In this document: piece after piece, positions 1 to 10,064 of the stretch | Position numbering within the stretch: position 1 is the stretch's first letter | Layout: every line of letters begins with the position of its first letter | Assembly: GCF_000617925.1 (NCBI RefSeq) | Contig: NZ_BAMT01000003.1 | Coordinates: 62,001-126,000 of the forward strand | Source: Methylobacillus glycogenes JCM 2850 | GTDB taxonomy: Bacteria; Pseudomonadota; Gammaproteobacteria; Burkholderiales; Methylophilaceae | Direction of reading: 5' to 3' | Length of the DNA: 64,000 nt | Position numbers and translations under genes: made by a program | The notes under the pieces: generated by a model | What the model was told of the DNA's origin: nothing | Database searches by the model: none | The model's input: only the letters and a program-made list of their open reading frames with translations

Positions 1-58
1 TGGGGAGGTTTATTGCAGAGCAAGGCTAGGACTGGTGTGCAGGTTTAGTGTGTAGATA

Positions 59-78
59 CCGGAGACCTATGTCCCCGG
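59..78. repeat. Small hairpin followed by a 13-bp direct repeat
   Basis: CCGG-a-GAC, loop ctat, GTC-c-CCGG forms a compact hairpin. It is followed by a 13-base direct repeat (AGGCGAAGCAAAA at 86-98 and 118-130). No gene is convincing in bases 1-240; the only open frame there (48-233) has no recognisable family. The structure could be the remnant end of a mobile element, but no transposase or terminal repeat is visible. Confidence 0.4.
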
Positions 79-172
79 TCTATAGAGGCGAAGCAAAAGA
101 AATGGACTCTCCCGGCAAGGCGAAGCAAAATCTCTCGCTAACAGTATCAGCTGCCAAGACCACTGCAACCCA

Positions 173-205
173 AAAACAAAAAACGCCCGATGAATCCATC
201 AGGCG
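173..205 (-). terminator. Rho-independent terminator of the cyclophilin gene
   Basis: On the minus strand, CGCC and GATG arms pair with one mismatch around a four-base loop and are followed by a T-rich run. The structure lies about 55 bases beyond the stop of the minus-strand cyclophilin gene, as expected for its terminator. Confidence 0.7.
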
Positions 206-259
206 TCTCTACTGGCAAACCTCACCATGCTAATCAACTGATACAGCTATGGCTAGCCT

Positions 260-826
260 TTATTTTGGGCTGTCTTCCTTGATCGTCACCGACTCAATAA
301 TAATATTCTGATAAGGCGCATCGCCGCCATCTGTGGGGGTCAACGCGATGCGTTGCACCACGTCCATACCCTTGATCACCCGTCCAAACACGGTATAACC
401 CCAACCAGTCTCCGAACGCTCGCTGAAGTTCAGCGAGGCATTGTTGTTCACATTGATAAAGAACTGATCAGAAGCCGAGTGCGGATCACCAGTACGCGCC
501 ATGGCGATGGTGCCAGTGGCGTTGGTGAGGCCGTTGTCGGCTTCATTGCGGATGGGCGCATGGGTGGGCTTGAGTTCGTAATTGGTATCCATACCACCCC
601 CCTGGATCATGAAGCCCGCTATCACGCGGTGGAAGATGGTGCCTGCGTAATGGCCTTCCTTGGCATAACGCACGAAATTGGCCACCGAGTTAGGGGCTTT
701 TTCGCTGTTGAGGTCGACAATGATCAGGCCCTGATTGGTCTGTATCTCAGCCAAAGGTTGCGCCAGTGCGGGCAAGGGGCCGAGCAGGGCCAGTAACAAC
801 AATGGAAGGTGTAGGGACTTGGTCAT
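260..826 (-). CDS. ppiA: Periplasmic cyclophilin-type peptidyl-prolyl isomerase
   Basis: This 188-residue protein catalyses cis-trans isomerisation of X-Pro bonds in exported proteins. Residues 1-22 form a signal peptide (positive start, leucine-rich core, ALA cleavage site), so it should act in the periplasm. The cyclophilin signature is clear: FHR at 65-67 holds the catalytic arginine, FMIQGG lies at 72-77, and an SASDQFFIN segment follows. Length and motifs match the PpiA/PpiB class. The gene lies 9 bases downstream of serB on the same strand, so the two are probably co-transcribed, and a terminator follows. Assignment to PpiA rather than PpiB rests on the signal peptide. Confidence 0.88.
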   Translation of the reverse strand: MTKSLHLPLLLLALLGPLPALAQPLAEIQTNQGLIIVDLNSEKAPNSVANFVRYAKEGHYAGTIFHRVIAGFMIQGGGMDTNYELKPTHAPIRNEADNGLTNATGTIAMARTGDPHSASDQFFINVNNNASLNFSERSETGWGYTVFGRVIKGMDVVQRIALTPTDGGDAPYQNIIIESVTIKEDSPK

Positions 827-835
827 GTTCTATCC

Positions 836-1722
836 TTAATGGCAGGTTGTTGCAGAGGGGGAGGCCGCGTGGGCTACTAATGGGGTAAACAACGCCACCA
901 GTCCCTCCAGGTTGACATGGTTGAGTGCATAGCTAGCTTCGGCCTGCACCACAGGCTTGGCGTGATAGGCCACGCCGCAACCAGCGGCTGCCATCATGCG
1001 CAGGTCGTTGGCACCATCGCCTATGGCTACCACTTGGTCTTGTCGCAGGCCCAGCTCTTGGCGGAAGCGCTCCAGATAATCGGCCTTGGCTTGCGCATCG
1101 AGGATATTGCCCAGCAGGCGTCCGGTGAGCTTGCCATCAATAATTTCCAGCGTGTTGGCGCGCGCGACATCCAGGCCCAGCATGGCTTGTACGCGGTCGG
1201 CAAAGAAGTCAAAGCCGCCAGAAACCAGCATGGTTTTGATGTTGTGCTGCTTGCAGGCTTGTATCCAGGCTTGCGCGCCCGGGGTGAGTTGCAGGCGCTC
1301 ATCAATGACACGTTGCAGTGCCGTGGCATCCAGCCCTTTTAGCAGGGCAACGCGCTGACGCAGGCTTTCGGCAAATTCAATTTCGCCGCGCATGGAGCTT
1401 TCGGTGATGGCGGCCACTTGCGGTTTCAAGCCCTGCATATCGGCAATTTCGTCTATGCACTCTATGGTGATCAGGGTGGAATCCATGTCCATGACGCCAG
1501 GCCCAGGTTGTTGAGGTTGTGCTTGTCGTCTACCAGGGCAATATCCAGGTTTTGCTCCAGGCAGAAGGCGCGCAGTTCTGGCGTGATTTCATGCTGGTTG
1601 GGCAGCATGTAGGCATGCTCGGCGGTCTGGATAAACTGCTGGTGCGGATTGGCACTGCTGAGTTGATGGATATGAGTCAGTTGCGGGTAGCTGATGGCAA
1701 GACCCTGGATGACGATACGCAT
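836..1722 (-). CDS. serB: Phosphoserine phosphatase (frame broken near 1493)
   Basis: SerB removes phosphate from O-phosphoserine in the last step of serine synthesis. The C-terminal HAD domain starts with MDMDSTLI, which holds the nucleophilic Asp and the DxDST motif, and continues to the GDGANDLRM motif that binds magnesium. The N-terminal 75 residues, from MRIVIQGL at 1722, form the usual regulatory extension. The two parts are in different frames. Restoring one G (GCGGTC read as GCGTC near 1493) rejoins GLA to VMDMDST. A conserved biosynthetic gene broken this cleanly points to a sequence error rather than a pseudogene. The start at 1722 matches the family N-terminus. Confidence 0.88.
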
Positions 1723-1910
1723 AGGTGTGAGTCGCTGCAGAAGACGAAAAAAGTAAGCCGCCATTATACATAGCCAGCCCGGACTGGTCTGGTGCCGCAA
1801 AATATGCCTCAGGTTAATGACTGTGACTGAGCAGCCAGCACAGCCCAAGCTGGCGCAAGACGGGGTTTTGCGCGAAAATACAGCATTAGCCCATTACCAA
1901 AAGTAAAAAC

Positions 1911-3073
1911 ATGAATTTGCATGAGTATCAGGCCAAGGCCTTGCTGCAGCGTTATGGTCTGACCGTGCCGCGTAGCCAGGTGGCAGAGTCGCATTGGCGG
2001 CAGTGGATGCCGCGCGCGCCCTTGAGGGTGATGCCTGGGTAGTCAAGGCCCAGGTGCATGCGGGTGGCCGCGGCAAAGCTGGTGGCGTTAAGCTGGTACG
2101 CAGTCTGGATGAAGTCAAGGATGTAGCCGCCAACCTGCTGGGCAAATCCCTGGTGACTTACCAGAATGCTCCCGATGGTCAGCCTGTCAGCAAGGTGCTG
2201 GTTGAAGAAACCCTGCCGATTGCGCGTGAGCTTTATCTTTCCATGCTGGTAGACCGCTCTTTGGAGCGAGTCGTGCTGGTGGCCTCTGCCGCAGGTGGCA
2301 TGGATATTGAAGAAATTGCCCAGCATCACCCTGAGCAGATTTTGCAGGAGGTCTGTGATCCGCTGAACGGTCTGGTGGACTACCAGGCGCGCAATATTGC
2401 CTTTGCGCTGGGGCTGGCTGGCGAGCAGATTGCTGCTTTCACCCGCATAGCCAAGGGGCTTTACCGCCTGTTCAAGGAAAACGATCTGGCATTGCTGGAA
2501 ATCAATCCCTTGGTGATTACCGCTGACGGTGCACTGGTAGCGCTGGATTGCAAGATGAGCGTGGATGACAACGCCTTGTATCGCCGTCGTGAGCTGGCAG
2601 AGCAGCGTGACTGGAGCCAGGACGATGTCAAGGAAGCCGAGGCGCACAACGCCGGGCTTAACTATATTGCGCTTAACGGCAATATTGGCTGTATGGTCAA
2701 TGGCGCTGGCCTGGCCATGGCAACCATGGACCTGATCAAGCTGCATGGCGGCGCGCCTGCCAATTTCTTGGATGTGGGTGGTGGTGCAACTGCGACCACC
2801 GTGGCGCGTGCCTTCAAGATCATTCTGGCCGATAGCAACGTCAAGGCGATTTTGGTGAATATCTTTGGCGGCATCATGCGCTGCGACATTATTGCCGAGG
2901 GCATTATCACTGCGGTGAAGGAAGTCGGTATTGAGATTCCGGTAGTCGTGCGCCTGGAAGGCACCAATGTCGAGCTGGGCCGCAAGATGCTTAGCGAAAG
3001 TGGTTTGTCGATTATTTCCGCCCTGGGCCTGACCGATGCCGCCCAGCAGGCAGTTGCAGCAGTGAAGGTGTAA
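1911..3073 (+). CDS. sucC: Succinyl-CoA synthetase beta subunit (frame broken near 1991)
   Basis: SucC is the ATP-grasp, nucleotide-binding subunit of the TCA-cycle enzyme that converts succinyl-CoA to succinate with ATP or GTP formation. The start is ATG at 1911 ([12 protein letters not shown], the family N-terminus). After codon 27 the frame is lost. Restoring one G (TCGGCA read as TCGCA near 1991) joins VAES to the AxAAVDAAR segment and gives 387 residues, the normal length. Visible motifs include [12 protein letters not shown] near residue 47, LEINPL and FGGIMRCD near the C-terminus. It lies 2 bases upstream of sucD, so the subunits are co-expressed. No strong ribosome binding site is visible. 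Confidence 0.93.
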
Positions 3074-3075
3074 AG

Positions 3076-3953
3076 ATGGCGATACTGGTTAACAAGAATA
3101 CCAAGGTGCTGTGCCAGGGCTTTACTGGCAAGCAGGGCACTTTCCACTCCGAACAGGCACTGGCCTACGGCACCAAGATGGTGGGCGGTGTGACACCGGG
3201 CAAGGGCGGTCAACGCCATCTGGATCTACCTGTGTTCAACACCATGCGCGAAGCCGTACGTGAGACCGGAGCCAATGCTTCCGTGATCTACGTGCCGCCC
3301 GCATTTGCTGCAGACTCCATCCTTGAAGCCAGCGATGCTGGCATAGAACTGGTGGTCTGTATTACCGAAGGCATTCCAGTGCTGGATATGCTGAACGTCA
3401 AGGCTGCACTCAAGGCCAATGGCACGCGCTTGGTTGGGCCAAACTGCCCAGGCGTGATTACGCCGGATGAGTGCAAGATAGGCATCATGCCAGGCAGTAT
3501 TCATCTGCGCGGCAAGGTAGGCATAGTCTCACGCTCAGGCACACTGACCTATGAGGCCGTGCACCAGACCACAGCATTGGGCCTGGGCCAGTCTACTTGC
3601 GTGGGCATAGGTGGTGACCCTATCCGTGGCATGAATTTCATTGATTGCTAGAATTGTTTGAGGCAGATCCGGAAACCGAAGCCATCATTATGGTGGGTGA
3701 GATAGGCGGTAGTGACGAAGAAGCCGCGGCTGAATACATCAAGCAATACGTCAGCAAGCCTGTGGCAGGGTATATCGCGGGTCAAACTGCGCCTGCGGGC
3801 AAGCGCATGGGTCATGCGGGTGCCATTATCTCTGGCGGTAGCGGCAAGGCTGAAGACAAGATACGTGCGCTGGAACAGGCTGGCGTGATTGTAGCCAGCT
3901 CTCCGGCTGGCTTGGGCGAAGCGGTTCAGGCTGCGCTTGAAGCCAAGCGTTGA
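3076..3953 (+). CDS. sucD: Succinyl-CoA synthetase alpha subunit (frame broken near 3649)
   Basis: SucD binds CoA and carries the phosphohistidine used for phosphoryl transfer. The N-terminal Rossmann CoA-binding part begins [20 protein letters not shown], and the active-site region [10 protein letters not shown] lies in the last third. The first frame ends at FIDC followed by TAG at 3649-3651. Restoring one C (TGCCTAG read as TGCTAG) gives [16 protein letters not shown] and a 292-residue protein of normal length. As sucC next to it is also broken by one lost G, a sequence error is more likely than loss of a TCA enzyme. Confidence 0.93.
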
Positions 3954-3956
3954 GAC

Positions 3957-4002
3957 TCAGCGTAAAGTCCTAAGCGTAAAGTCTTAAGCGTAAAACCTCA
4001 GC
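3957..4002 (+). repeat. Three short imperfect tandem repeats after sucD
   Basis: Three imperfect copies of a roughly 14-base unit, AGCGTAAAGTCCT, AGCGTAAAGTCTT and AGCGTAAAACCTC, lie head to tail between sucD and the ankyrin gene. They form no obvious hairpin. Their role is unknown; they may be simple slippage or binding sites. Confidence 0.6.
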
Positions 4003-4066
4003 ATTATTTAAAAGATTAAGCTTTAAACACCAAGCAATCGCCATCTCAACCATTAGCGGGAATTGT

Positions 4067-5019
4067 ATGTCGCGTCATCTCATAGCTGTGCTGTTTTGCT
4101 CTGCCCTGATTGCCACGCCCTTATCGGCACTGGCGGCACAGGAGCAAGTGCCCTATCTGCTGACGGTGGCATCCAAGGGTGATGTGGTCACGGTCAAATC
4201 CTTGCTCAACAGCGGCGTTAACCCCAACACCCGCGATGCCGATGGCATTACCGCCCTCATGTACGCTACGCGCAAGGATAAGGCTGATGTGGTTAAGGCA
4301 TTGCTGGAAAAGGGCGCCGATGTAAATGCCAAGGACAATGGCGGCTGGACGGCGCTGATGTTTGCGGCAAAGAAGAATTTTGTTGCCAGCGCCAAGGTGT
4401 TGCTGGATCACGGTGCAGATGCCAAGGTCAGGATGAATCTGGCTGGAGCGCACTGGGCATGGCCGCTACTTCGGGTTATAGCGAAATGGTGGGGATGCTG
4501 GTGGGCCATGGTATAGACCCCAGCAGCAAGAGTGATGATGGCAAGAGCATTCTGATGTATGCCGCCAAGAATGGTGACACCGCCACCATTGCCACGCTGA
4601 TTGAACAAGGCGCTGATGTTTCCGCACGTGACCGCTTTGGCCTTACGGCACTGATGTTTGCTGCGCGTGAGGGCAATGTTGATGCTGTGCGCCTGCTATT
4701 GGACAAGGGTGCCAAGCTGGATGATCAGGACAAGACCAAATGGACAGCACTTTCCTGGGCAGTGAAAAAATCGCAGACGGATGCTTCCAAGGTGCTGATT
4801 GAGCGTGGTGCAGATGTGAACCATGCCGATTCTGAAGGCACGCCCATGCTGCAATATGCGGTGAGTGACGGCAATGTGGAACTGGTCAAATTGCTGCTGG
4901 CCAGTGGCGCGGATGTGAAGAAGCGCGATCAGTACGGCCTTACTGCGCTGGTATATGCACTTAAGGGTAAAAAGCCGGAAATCGTGCAGATTATCAAGGA
5001 TGCGGGTGGCAGCTATTAA
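4067..5019 (+). CDS. Secreted ankyrin-repeat protein (frame broken near 4432)
   Basis: A signal peptide (about residues 1-23, ending LSALAA) is followed by about eight ankyrin repeats, recognisable by recurring units such as DGITALMYATRKDKADVVKALLEKGADV. Ankyrin repeats are protein-binding scaffolds. Bacterial periplasmic versions are often linked to stress protection, but no partner can be named here. The frame breaks in the middle of a repeat. Restoring one A (AGGAATG read as AGGATG near 4432) gives the expected NESGWSALGMAA repeat and one protein of about 317 residues. It stands alone between sucD and nadE. Confidence 0.82.
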
Positions 5020-5082
5020 GCTGGCTACCAGCTTGCTTTTCTTAATACAGCCTCGAATCTGCATCTTGATGAAAATCGCCGC

Positions 5083-6696
5083 ATGAAAATTGCAATAGCC
5101 CAGATCAACGCCACCGTAGGTGACTTGGCCGCCAACAGCGCCAAGCTGCTGGCCTATGCCCAGCAGGCGCGGGCGGCAGGGGCCAGCGTGATGCTGAGTC
5201 CTGAGCTGGCTTTATCGGGATATTCGCCTGAGGATTTGCTGCTGCGCCATGATTTTAATGAGCGCTGCGACAAGACCTTGCATGCGCTGGCACAAAGCCT
5301 GCCGCATGACTTGTTGGTGGTGCTCGGTCATCCGCGCAAGCATCTGGGGCATAGATACAATGCTGCCTCGGTATTGCTGGGTGGCAGCATTGTGCATACC
5401 TATCACAAGCAATTGCTGCCCAATCATAGCGTGTTTGATGAAGTGCGCCATTTCAGCGAGGGCAGCAGTGCACTGGTGGTAGAGCATCAAGGCTGCAAGC
5501 TGGGCATTGTCATCTGTGCCGATGTCTGGGGCCCTGCGCCTGCACAGCAGGCACGTGACGCCGGGGCTGAACTGCTGCTGGTGTTGAATGCCTCGCCTTA
5601 CCATCTCAACAAACAAGAAGAACGCCACAAGGTCGTGCGTGAGCGCATCAGCGAAACCGGGCTGGCAGTGATTTATGCCAACCTGGTGGGTGGGCAGGAT
5701 GAACTGGTGTTTGATGGCGCATCGTTCGTGATGAATGACGAGGGGGCGCTGACCCAGCAATTACCCGCTTTTGAAGAAGCGCTGGGCATAGTGAATATCA
5801 GTGGCATACCCAACAAGGTAGCCCCTCAGTCCGCAGAGATTATTGGCTTTCCCAAGCTGGAAGCAGCGGTATACGCAGCGCTCAAGCTAGGCTTGCGCGA
5901 TTACATAGAGAAAAATGGCTTCCCCGGTGTCTTGCTGGGTTTGTCTGGCGGCATAGATTCAGCACTGACACTGGCAATTGCCGTGGATGCGCTGGGCGCA
6001 GAGCGTGTTGAAACGGTGATGATGCCTTCGGAATTCACCGCCAGCATGAGTCTGGAAGATGCCCGCAGCATGGCAGCAGGGCTTAAGGTACGCTATCAGG
6101 AGCTGGCGATAGCGCCCGTGTTTGATAGCTTTAGCCACACGTTGTCTGACGCCTTTGCCGGGACAGACTTTGATACCACGGAAGAAAACCTGCAGGCGCG
6201 CATACGCGGCACCTTGCTGATGGCCTTATCCAACAAGTTTGGCAAGCTGGTCATTACCACGGGCAACAAGAGCGAAACTGCGGTAGGCTATTGCACTTTA
6301 TACGGTGACATGGCCGGAGGCTTTGCGCTGCTCAAGGATGTTTCCAAGACACTGGTCTACCAACTGTCGCGCTATCGCAATACACTCTCGCCAGTGATCC
6401 CTGAGCGCATTATTTTGCGCCCACCCTCGGCTGAGTTGCGCCATGATCAGACAGACCAGGACAGCCTGCCGGATTACGCCGTGCTCGATGCCATACTTGA
6501 AGCCTATGTTGAACATGACATGAGCCGTAGCGAGATTATTAATCTGGGCTATAGAGAGCAGGACGTAGACAGGGTCACCAGCTTGATAGACCGCAATGAA
6601 TATAAACGACGCCAGGCACCAGTTGGCGTCAGGATTACCGAGCGGGGGTTTGGCAAGGATAGACGCTACCCCCTGACCAATAAGTTTGTACCATGA
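5083..6696 (+). CDS. nadE: Glutamine-dependent NAD+ synthetase
   Basis: This 537-residue enzyme makes NAD+ from deamido-NAD using ammonia released from glutamine in its own amidase domain. The N-terminal carbon-nitrogen hydrolase domain (about 1-250) shows the Glu (SPELALSGY), Lys (HKQLLPNH) and Cys (VICADVWGP) of the catalytic triad. The C-terminal synthetase domain has the PP-loop SGGIDS at 288-293 and TTGNKSE further on. The length suits the two-domain class. The start MKIAIAQINATVGD is the family start. glnB follows 72 bases downstream, a pairing common in betaproteobacteria. Confidence 0.95.
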   Translation: MKIAIAQINATVGDLAANSAKLLAYAQQARAAGASVMLSPELALSGYSPEDLLLRHDFNERCDKTLHALAQSLPHDLLVVLGHPRKHLGHRYNAASVLLGGSIVHTYHKQLLPNHSVFDEVRHFSEGSSALVVEHQGCKLGIVICADVWGPAPAQQARDAGAELLLVLNASPYHLNKQEERHKVVRERISETGLAVIYANLVGGQDELVFDGASFVMNDEGALTQQLPAFEEALGIVNISGIPNKVAPQSAEIIGFPKLEAAVYAALKLGLRDYIEKNGFPGVLLGLSGGIDSALTLAIAVDALGAERVETVMMPSEFTASMSLEDARSMAAGLKVRYQELAIAPVFDSFSHTLSDAFAGTDFDTTEENLQARIRGTLLMALSNKFGKLVITTGNKSETAVGYCTLYGDMAGGFALLKDVSKTLVYQLSRYRNTLSPVIPERIILRPPSAELRHDQTDQDSLPDYAVLDAILEAYVEHDMSRSEIINLGYREQDVDRVTSLIDRNEYKRRQAPVGVRITERGFGKDRRYPLTNKFVP

Positions 6697-6744
6697 CAGC
6701 TGGTTGGGCCGTAAGGCACATTGCCAATGTGTGTAAGACGCTAA

Positions 6745-7107
<363 letters not shown>

Positions 7108-7121
7108 GCTTAAGGCCAGCC

Positions 7122-7466
7122 ATGCCAGTGGTCTGGAAAACCGTGTTGCTATTAGGCGTCTCCAACGTCTTCATGACGTTCGCCTGGTATGCGCACCTGA
7201 AAAACCTCAACGATAAACCCTGGTATCTCGCCGCCTTGCTGAGCTGGGGCGTGGCGCTGCTGGAGTATATGTTCCAGGTGCCCGCCAATCGCATAGGCTA
7301 TACAGTGCTGTCGCTGGCCCAGCTCAAGATATTGCAGGAAGTCATCTCGCTCAGCGTGTTTCTGCCGTTCGCCATTTTCTATATGCAACAACCAGTCAAG
7401 CTTGATTTTCTTTGGGCTGGCCTGTGCCTGGTGGCCGCAGTGTATTTCATGTTCCGTGCCACTTGA
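7122..7466 (+). CDS. DMT-type small membrane protein, DUF486
   Basis: This 114-residue protein has four predicted membrane segments and the features of the DUF486 family (WYAHLKNL near the start, QEVISLSVF and a final AAVYFMFR). The fold resembles one half of drug/metabolite transporters, but no substrate is established. It starts 14 bases after glnB, so it may be read from the same message. Recognition is by family features only. Confidence 0.8.
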   Translation: MPVVWKTVLLLGVSNVFMTFAWYAHLKNLNDKPWYLAALLSWGVALLEYMFQVPANRIGYTVLSLAQLKILQEVISLSVFLPFAIFYMQQPVKLDFLWAGLCLVAAVYFMFRAT

Positions 7467-7567
7467 AGCCGGACTCGCCAGCACTGGGCTAGCTGCCTGG
7501 TGTACGGCATCCTCTAACCAGACTACGCCATTCCCCCCATGGGCTATGCCTTGAAATGGAGTTAACA

Positions 7568-7942
7568 ATGATCAAGATCAATCAAATGCTGCACACCGGA
7601 ATTATTGTTGCCGACCTGCAGCGTTCACGCGATTTTTACGAAGGCCTACTGGGCCTGAGCCCCAGCGACAAGCGCCCGCCGCTGAGTTTTGAAGGCGTGT
7701 GGTATGACATAGGTATCAACCAGTTGCACCTGATGGTAGTGCCCAATCCCTATAGCGAGGTAGTACATCCCGCGCATGGTGGCCGTGATTATCACGTGGC
7801 GTTCTCGGTGGATGATGTATTGCCTATCACCGCCGCGCTGGATTCAGCCGGGGTGGAATACACCATGAGCATGTCTGGCCGTGCAGCCGTGTTCTGCCGT
7901 GACCCCGATGGTAATGCGCTGGAGTTTTCTGCGGTTAAGTAA
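7568..7942 (+). CDS. VOC/glyoxalase-fold metal-binding protein
   Basis: This 124-residue single-domain protein belongs to the vicinal oxygen chelate superfamily. The two beta-alpha-beta-beta halves are visible: HTGIIVADLQRSRDFYEGLLGL, then DYHVAFSVDDV and RDPDGNALEF. Likely metal ligands are the first His and the last Glu. Enzymes of this fold open rings, isomerise glutathione adducts or resist fosfomycin; which applies cannot be told. ATG at 7568 follows a GGAG site at 7557-7560, so this start is preferred to the in-frame ATG 12 bases upstream. A terminator follows. Confidence 0.8.
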   Translation: MIKINQMLHTGIIVADLQRSRDFYEGLLGLSPSDKRPPLSFEGVWYDIGINQLHLMVVPNPYSEVVHPAHGGRDYHVAFSVDDVLPITAALDSAGVEYTMSMSGRAAVFCRDPDGNALEFSAVK

Positions 7943-7979
7943 GCGCTAAGCGCGCATTGGAGATTGCTCTCAAGATAAT

Positions 7980-8008
7980 AAAAAAGCCTGGCATCGCCAG
8001 GCTTTTTT
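7980..8008. terminator. Bidirectional terminator
   Basis: AAAAAAGCCTGGC, a short loop and GCCAGGCTTTTTT form a perfect stem with A and T tracts on either side. It separates the plus-strand glyoxalase-fold gene from the minus-strand iron permease gene and can serve both. Confidence 0.9.
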
Positions 8009-8046
8009 CATTGAGATGGCTGCTACTGCCAGCCTTGTGTAAGAGC

Positions 8047-10043
8047 TTAGTGCTTGCCCTGGCTACGGCTTGCCAGCATGCCCGCAATCACCAAGGCCAA
8101 GGCTATGCCTTGTGCCGCCAGGGTCTGTATGGTGGGGAAGATACCCAGCAGTGGCACGGTGATGAAGTTGATACGGTCTGCAGTGATCAAGCCTGCTTCT
8201 TGCAGTGCGGCAATGCCGTTACCAGCAAAGATCACGGCCAGCAAGGCCAGCAGGCCCGCAGTGGCAGCAAAGAACTTGCCCAGCGGCAGGCGTACGCTGT
8301 ACTTGAGGATGACCCAGGTCAAAATCGCCAGTAATACCATGGCGGCGACAATACCACCGATGACCGCCCCCTGGCCTTCAGGCCCAGCCTGTGCCCAGAG
8401 TGCTTCATAGAACAGAATTACCTCAAACAACTCACGGTAGACCGCGAGGAAAGATACGCCAGCGATGGCCCACCAGGTGCGCTTGTCCAGCGCAGCGGTG
8501 ACTTGGCTGCTGATGAATTGCTGCCAAGCATGCGCATGCGATTTGCTGTGCAGCCAGTAACCGACATAAAGCAGCATCACCGAGGCAATCAGCGCGGTAA
8601 TACCCTCTGTCATTTCACGACCCGCTCCGGAAATAGTCAGCAGATAGCTGGCAACAAACCAGGTAATAGCGCCAAGTACCACGGCAATAATCCAGCCCAG
8701 GTGGAAGTAGGGCAGGGCGTCTCTGCGGCCAGTCTTGCGGATAAATGCGCTGAGTGCTGCCAGTACCAGAATGGCTTCCAGACCTTCACGCAGCAGGATA
8801 AGCAGCGAGCTGACAAATGCGGTAGCCCCACTGAGGCTGCCTGCCACCAGTTTTTCTGCGGCATCATCCAGCAGGGTATTGATCTTGGTGATACGGCTTT
8901 CTATCTGTTCGACGCTGGCACGTGATGCAATGGCGCTGCGCAAATCCATCATCTCGCGCTCAACTTCTATACGCAGGCCTTTATCCACATTGTTGAGGCC
9001 GTTTTCTATCAGCTCAAAGCCTTCAAGATAGGCGCTGATGGCATGCTGGCGTGCGCCAGCCACATCGCCAGCACGATAGGCTGCCAGCGTGGCTGCCAGC
9101 TTGCTGCGGGCGGTATCCAGTGGGTTGGCAGCCAGGGTTTGCAAGGCGGCGGGTTGTGACAGCAGATAGGCTTGCACATCATTCAGCTTGGCTTGTTCAG
9201 CTTCGGCAGGGGCGAGCATTACCAACTGCTTGAGCGTAGCCAAGGCTTCTTTGCCTTGGCCTTGCTGCCATTGCGTCTGACCATGTTGTTTCTGTTCAGC
9301 GCTCAAGCGCAGGCTGGCAACATAAAAAGCCAGGCTCCAACGGTCAACTTCCGGCAATTGAGAATAAGGCTGCATGGGCGTGCCATTCACGCCCAGCGTG
9401 ATGGTGTTGTAGAGGCCATAGACGCTACGCATGCGCATGCGCTCTTGCTCATGGAAATTGCTAGGCTCAGGCTCTAAACCCTTGGCCAGTGGGCCATCTC
9501 CATGGCCAGTGCTGCATGGCAGGCCGCGCAGGTGCTGGCAAATAATTGGGCACCGCGATTGAGGTCTGGGGTTTCCTTGGGTGCTACCGTGAGTTTGTAA
9601 GCCTGGATCACCGCAAGACGCAGACTATTGGCTGCCGCAGAAACCTGGCTGCCCTCAGCCTTGGCAATGATCTGCTCGCGCAGGCTGGCGGCCTGCTGCA
9701 ATAGCTGGCCTTGCTCTGGTGTTACGGGCAGTTCCTTGATCAGGCTGCCAGAGTGGGTGGCAAATTCCAGTTGCTCGGCATATTCCTCGGGGTTGAGCAC
9801 TTCGCCATTTTGCACAAACTCTGGGTAATCAACGCTGACGTAGTCCAGCATATGCACAGCGGTTTGCGCTTTCTCCTCGTCGGTCACCGCGTAGGCTGCG
9901 CTGCTACCCAGCATCGCCAATAAGGCCAGGACGCTGCTCAGCAGGCTGATGCATGACTGAATACGCAAAGAGAGAGGTGAACGCGGCACTGCAATTGGCC
10001 GGGTCAGGCTGAAATTGATCATATTAGGTTTGAAACTCATCAT
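8047..10043 (-). CDS. FTR1-family iron permease with cytochrome c domain (frame broken near 9514)
   Basis: After a signal or anchor segment (about residues 30-52) comes a periplasmic region with a cytochrome c heme site CAACH at 172-176, then a C-terminal FTR1 domain of about seven membrane segments. FTR1 iron-binding motifs REGLE (near 415) and RELFE (near 535) are present. FTR1 proteins take up ferric iron coupled to oxidation of ferrous iron, and the fused heme domain suggests an electron acceptor. The frame is lost just after CAACH. Restoring one G (CATGGCAG read as CATGCAG near 9514) gives CAACHGSTGHGDGPLAKG, typical of cytochrome c. The full length is about 665 residues. Confidence 0.85.
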
Positions 10044-10064
10044 TTAATGCGAATGGCTATTGTA

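Noticed and set aside
48..233. Open frame of 61 codons at the left edge
   Set aside because: No family resemblance, no ribosome binding site, and it overlaps the hairpin, direct repeat and terminator.
353..796. Long open frame opposite the cyclophilin gene
   Set aside because: It is the antisense of a well-supported gene with clear motifs; its composition is explained by codon bias.
1952..2746. 264-codon frame opposite sucC
   Set aside because: Antisense shadow of sucC, which has family motifs along its whole length.
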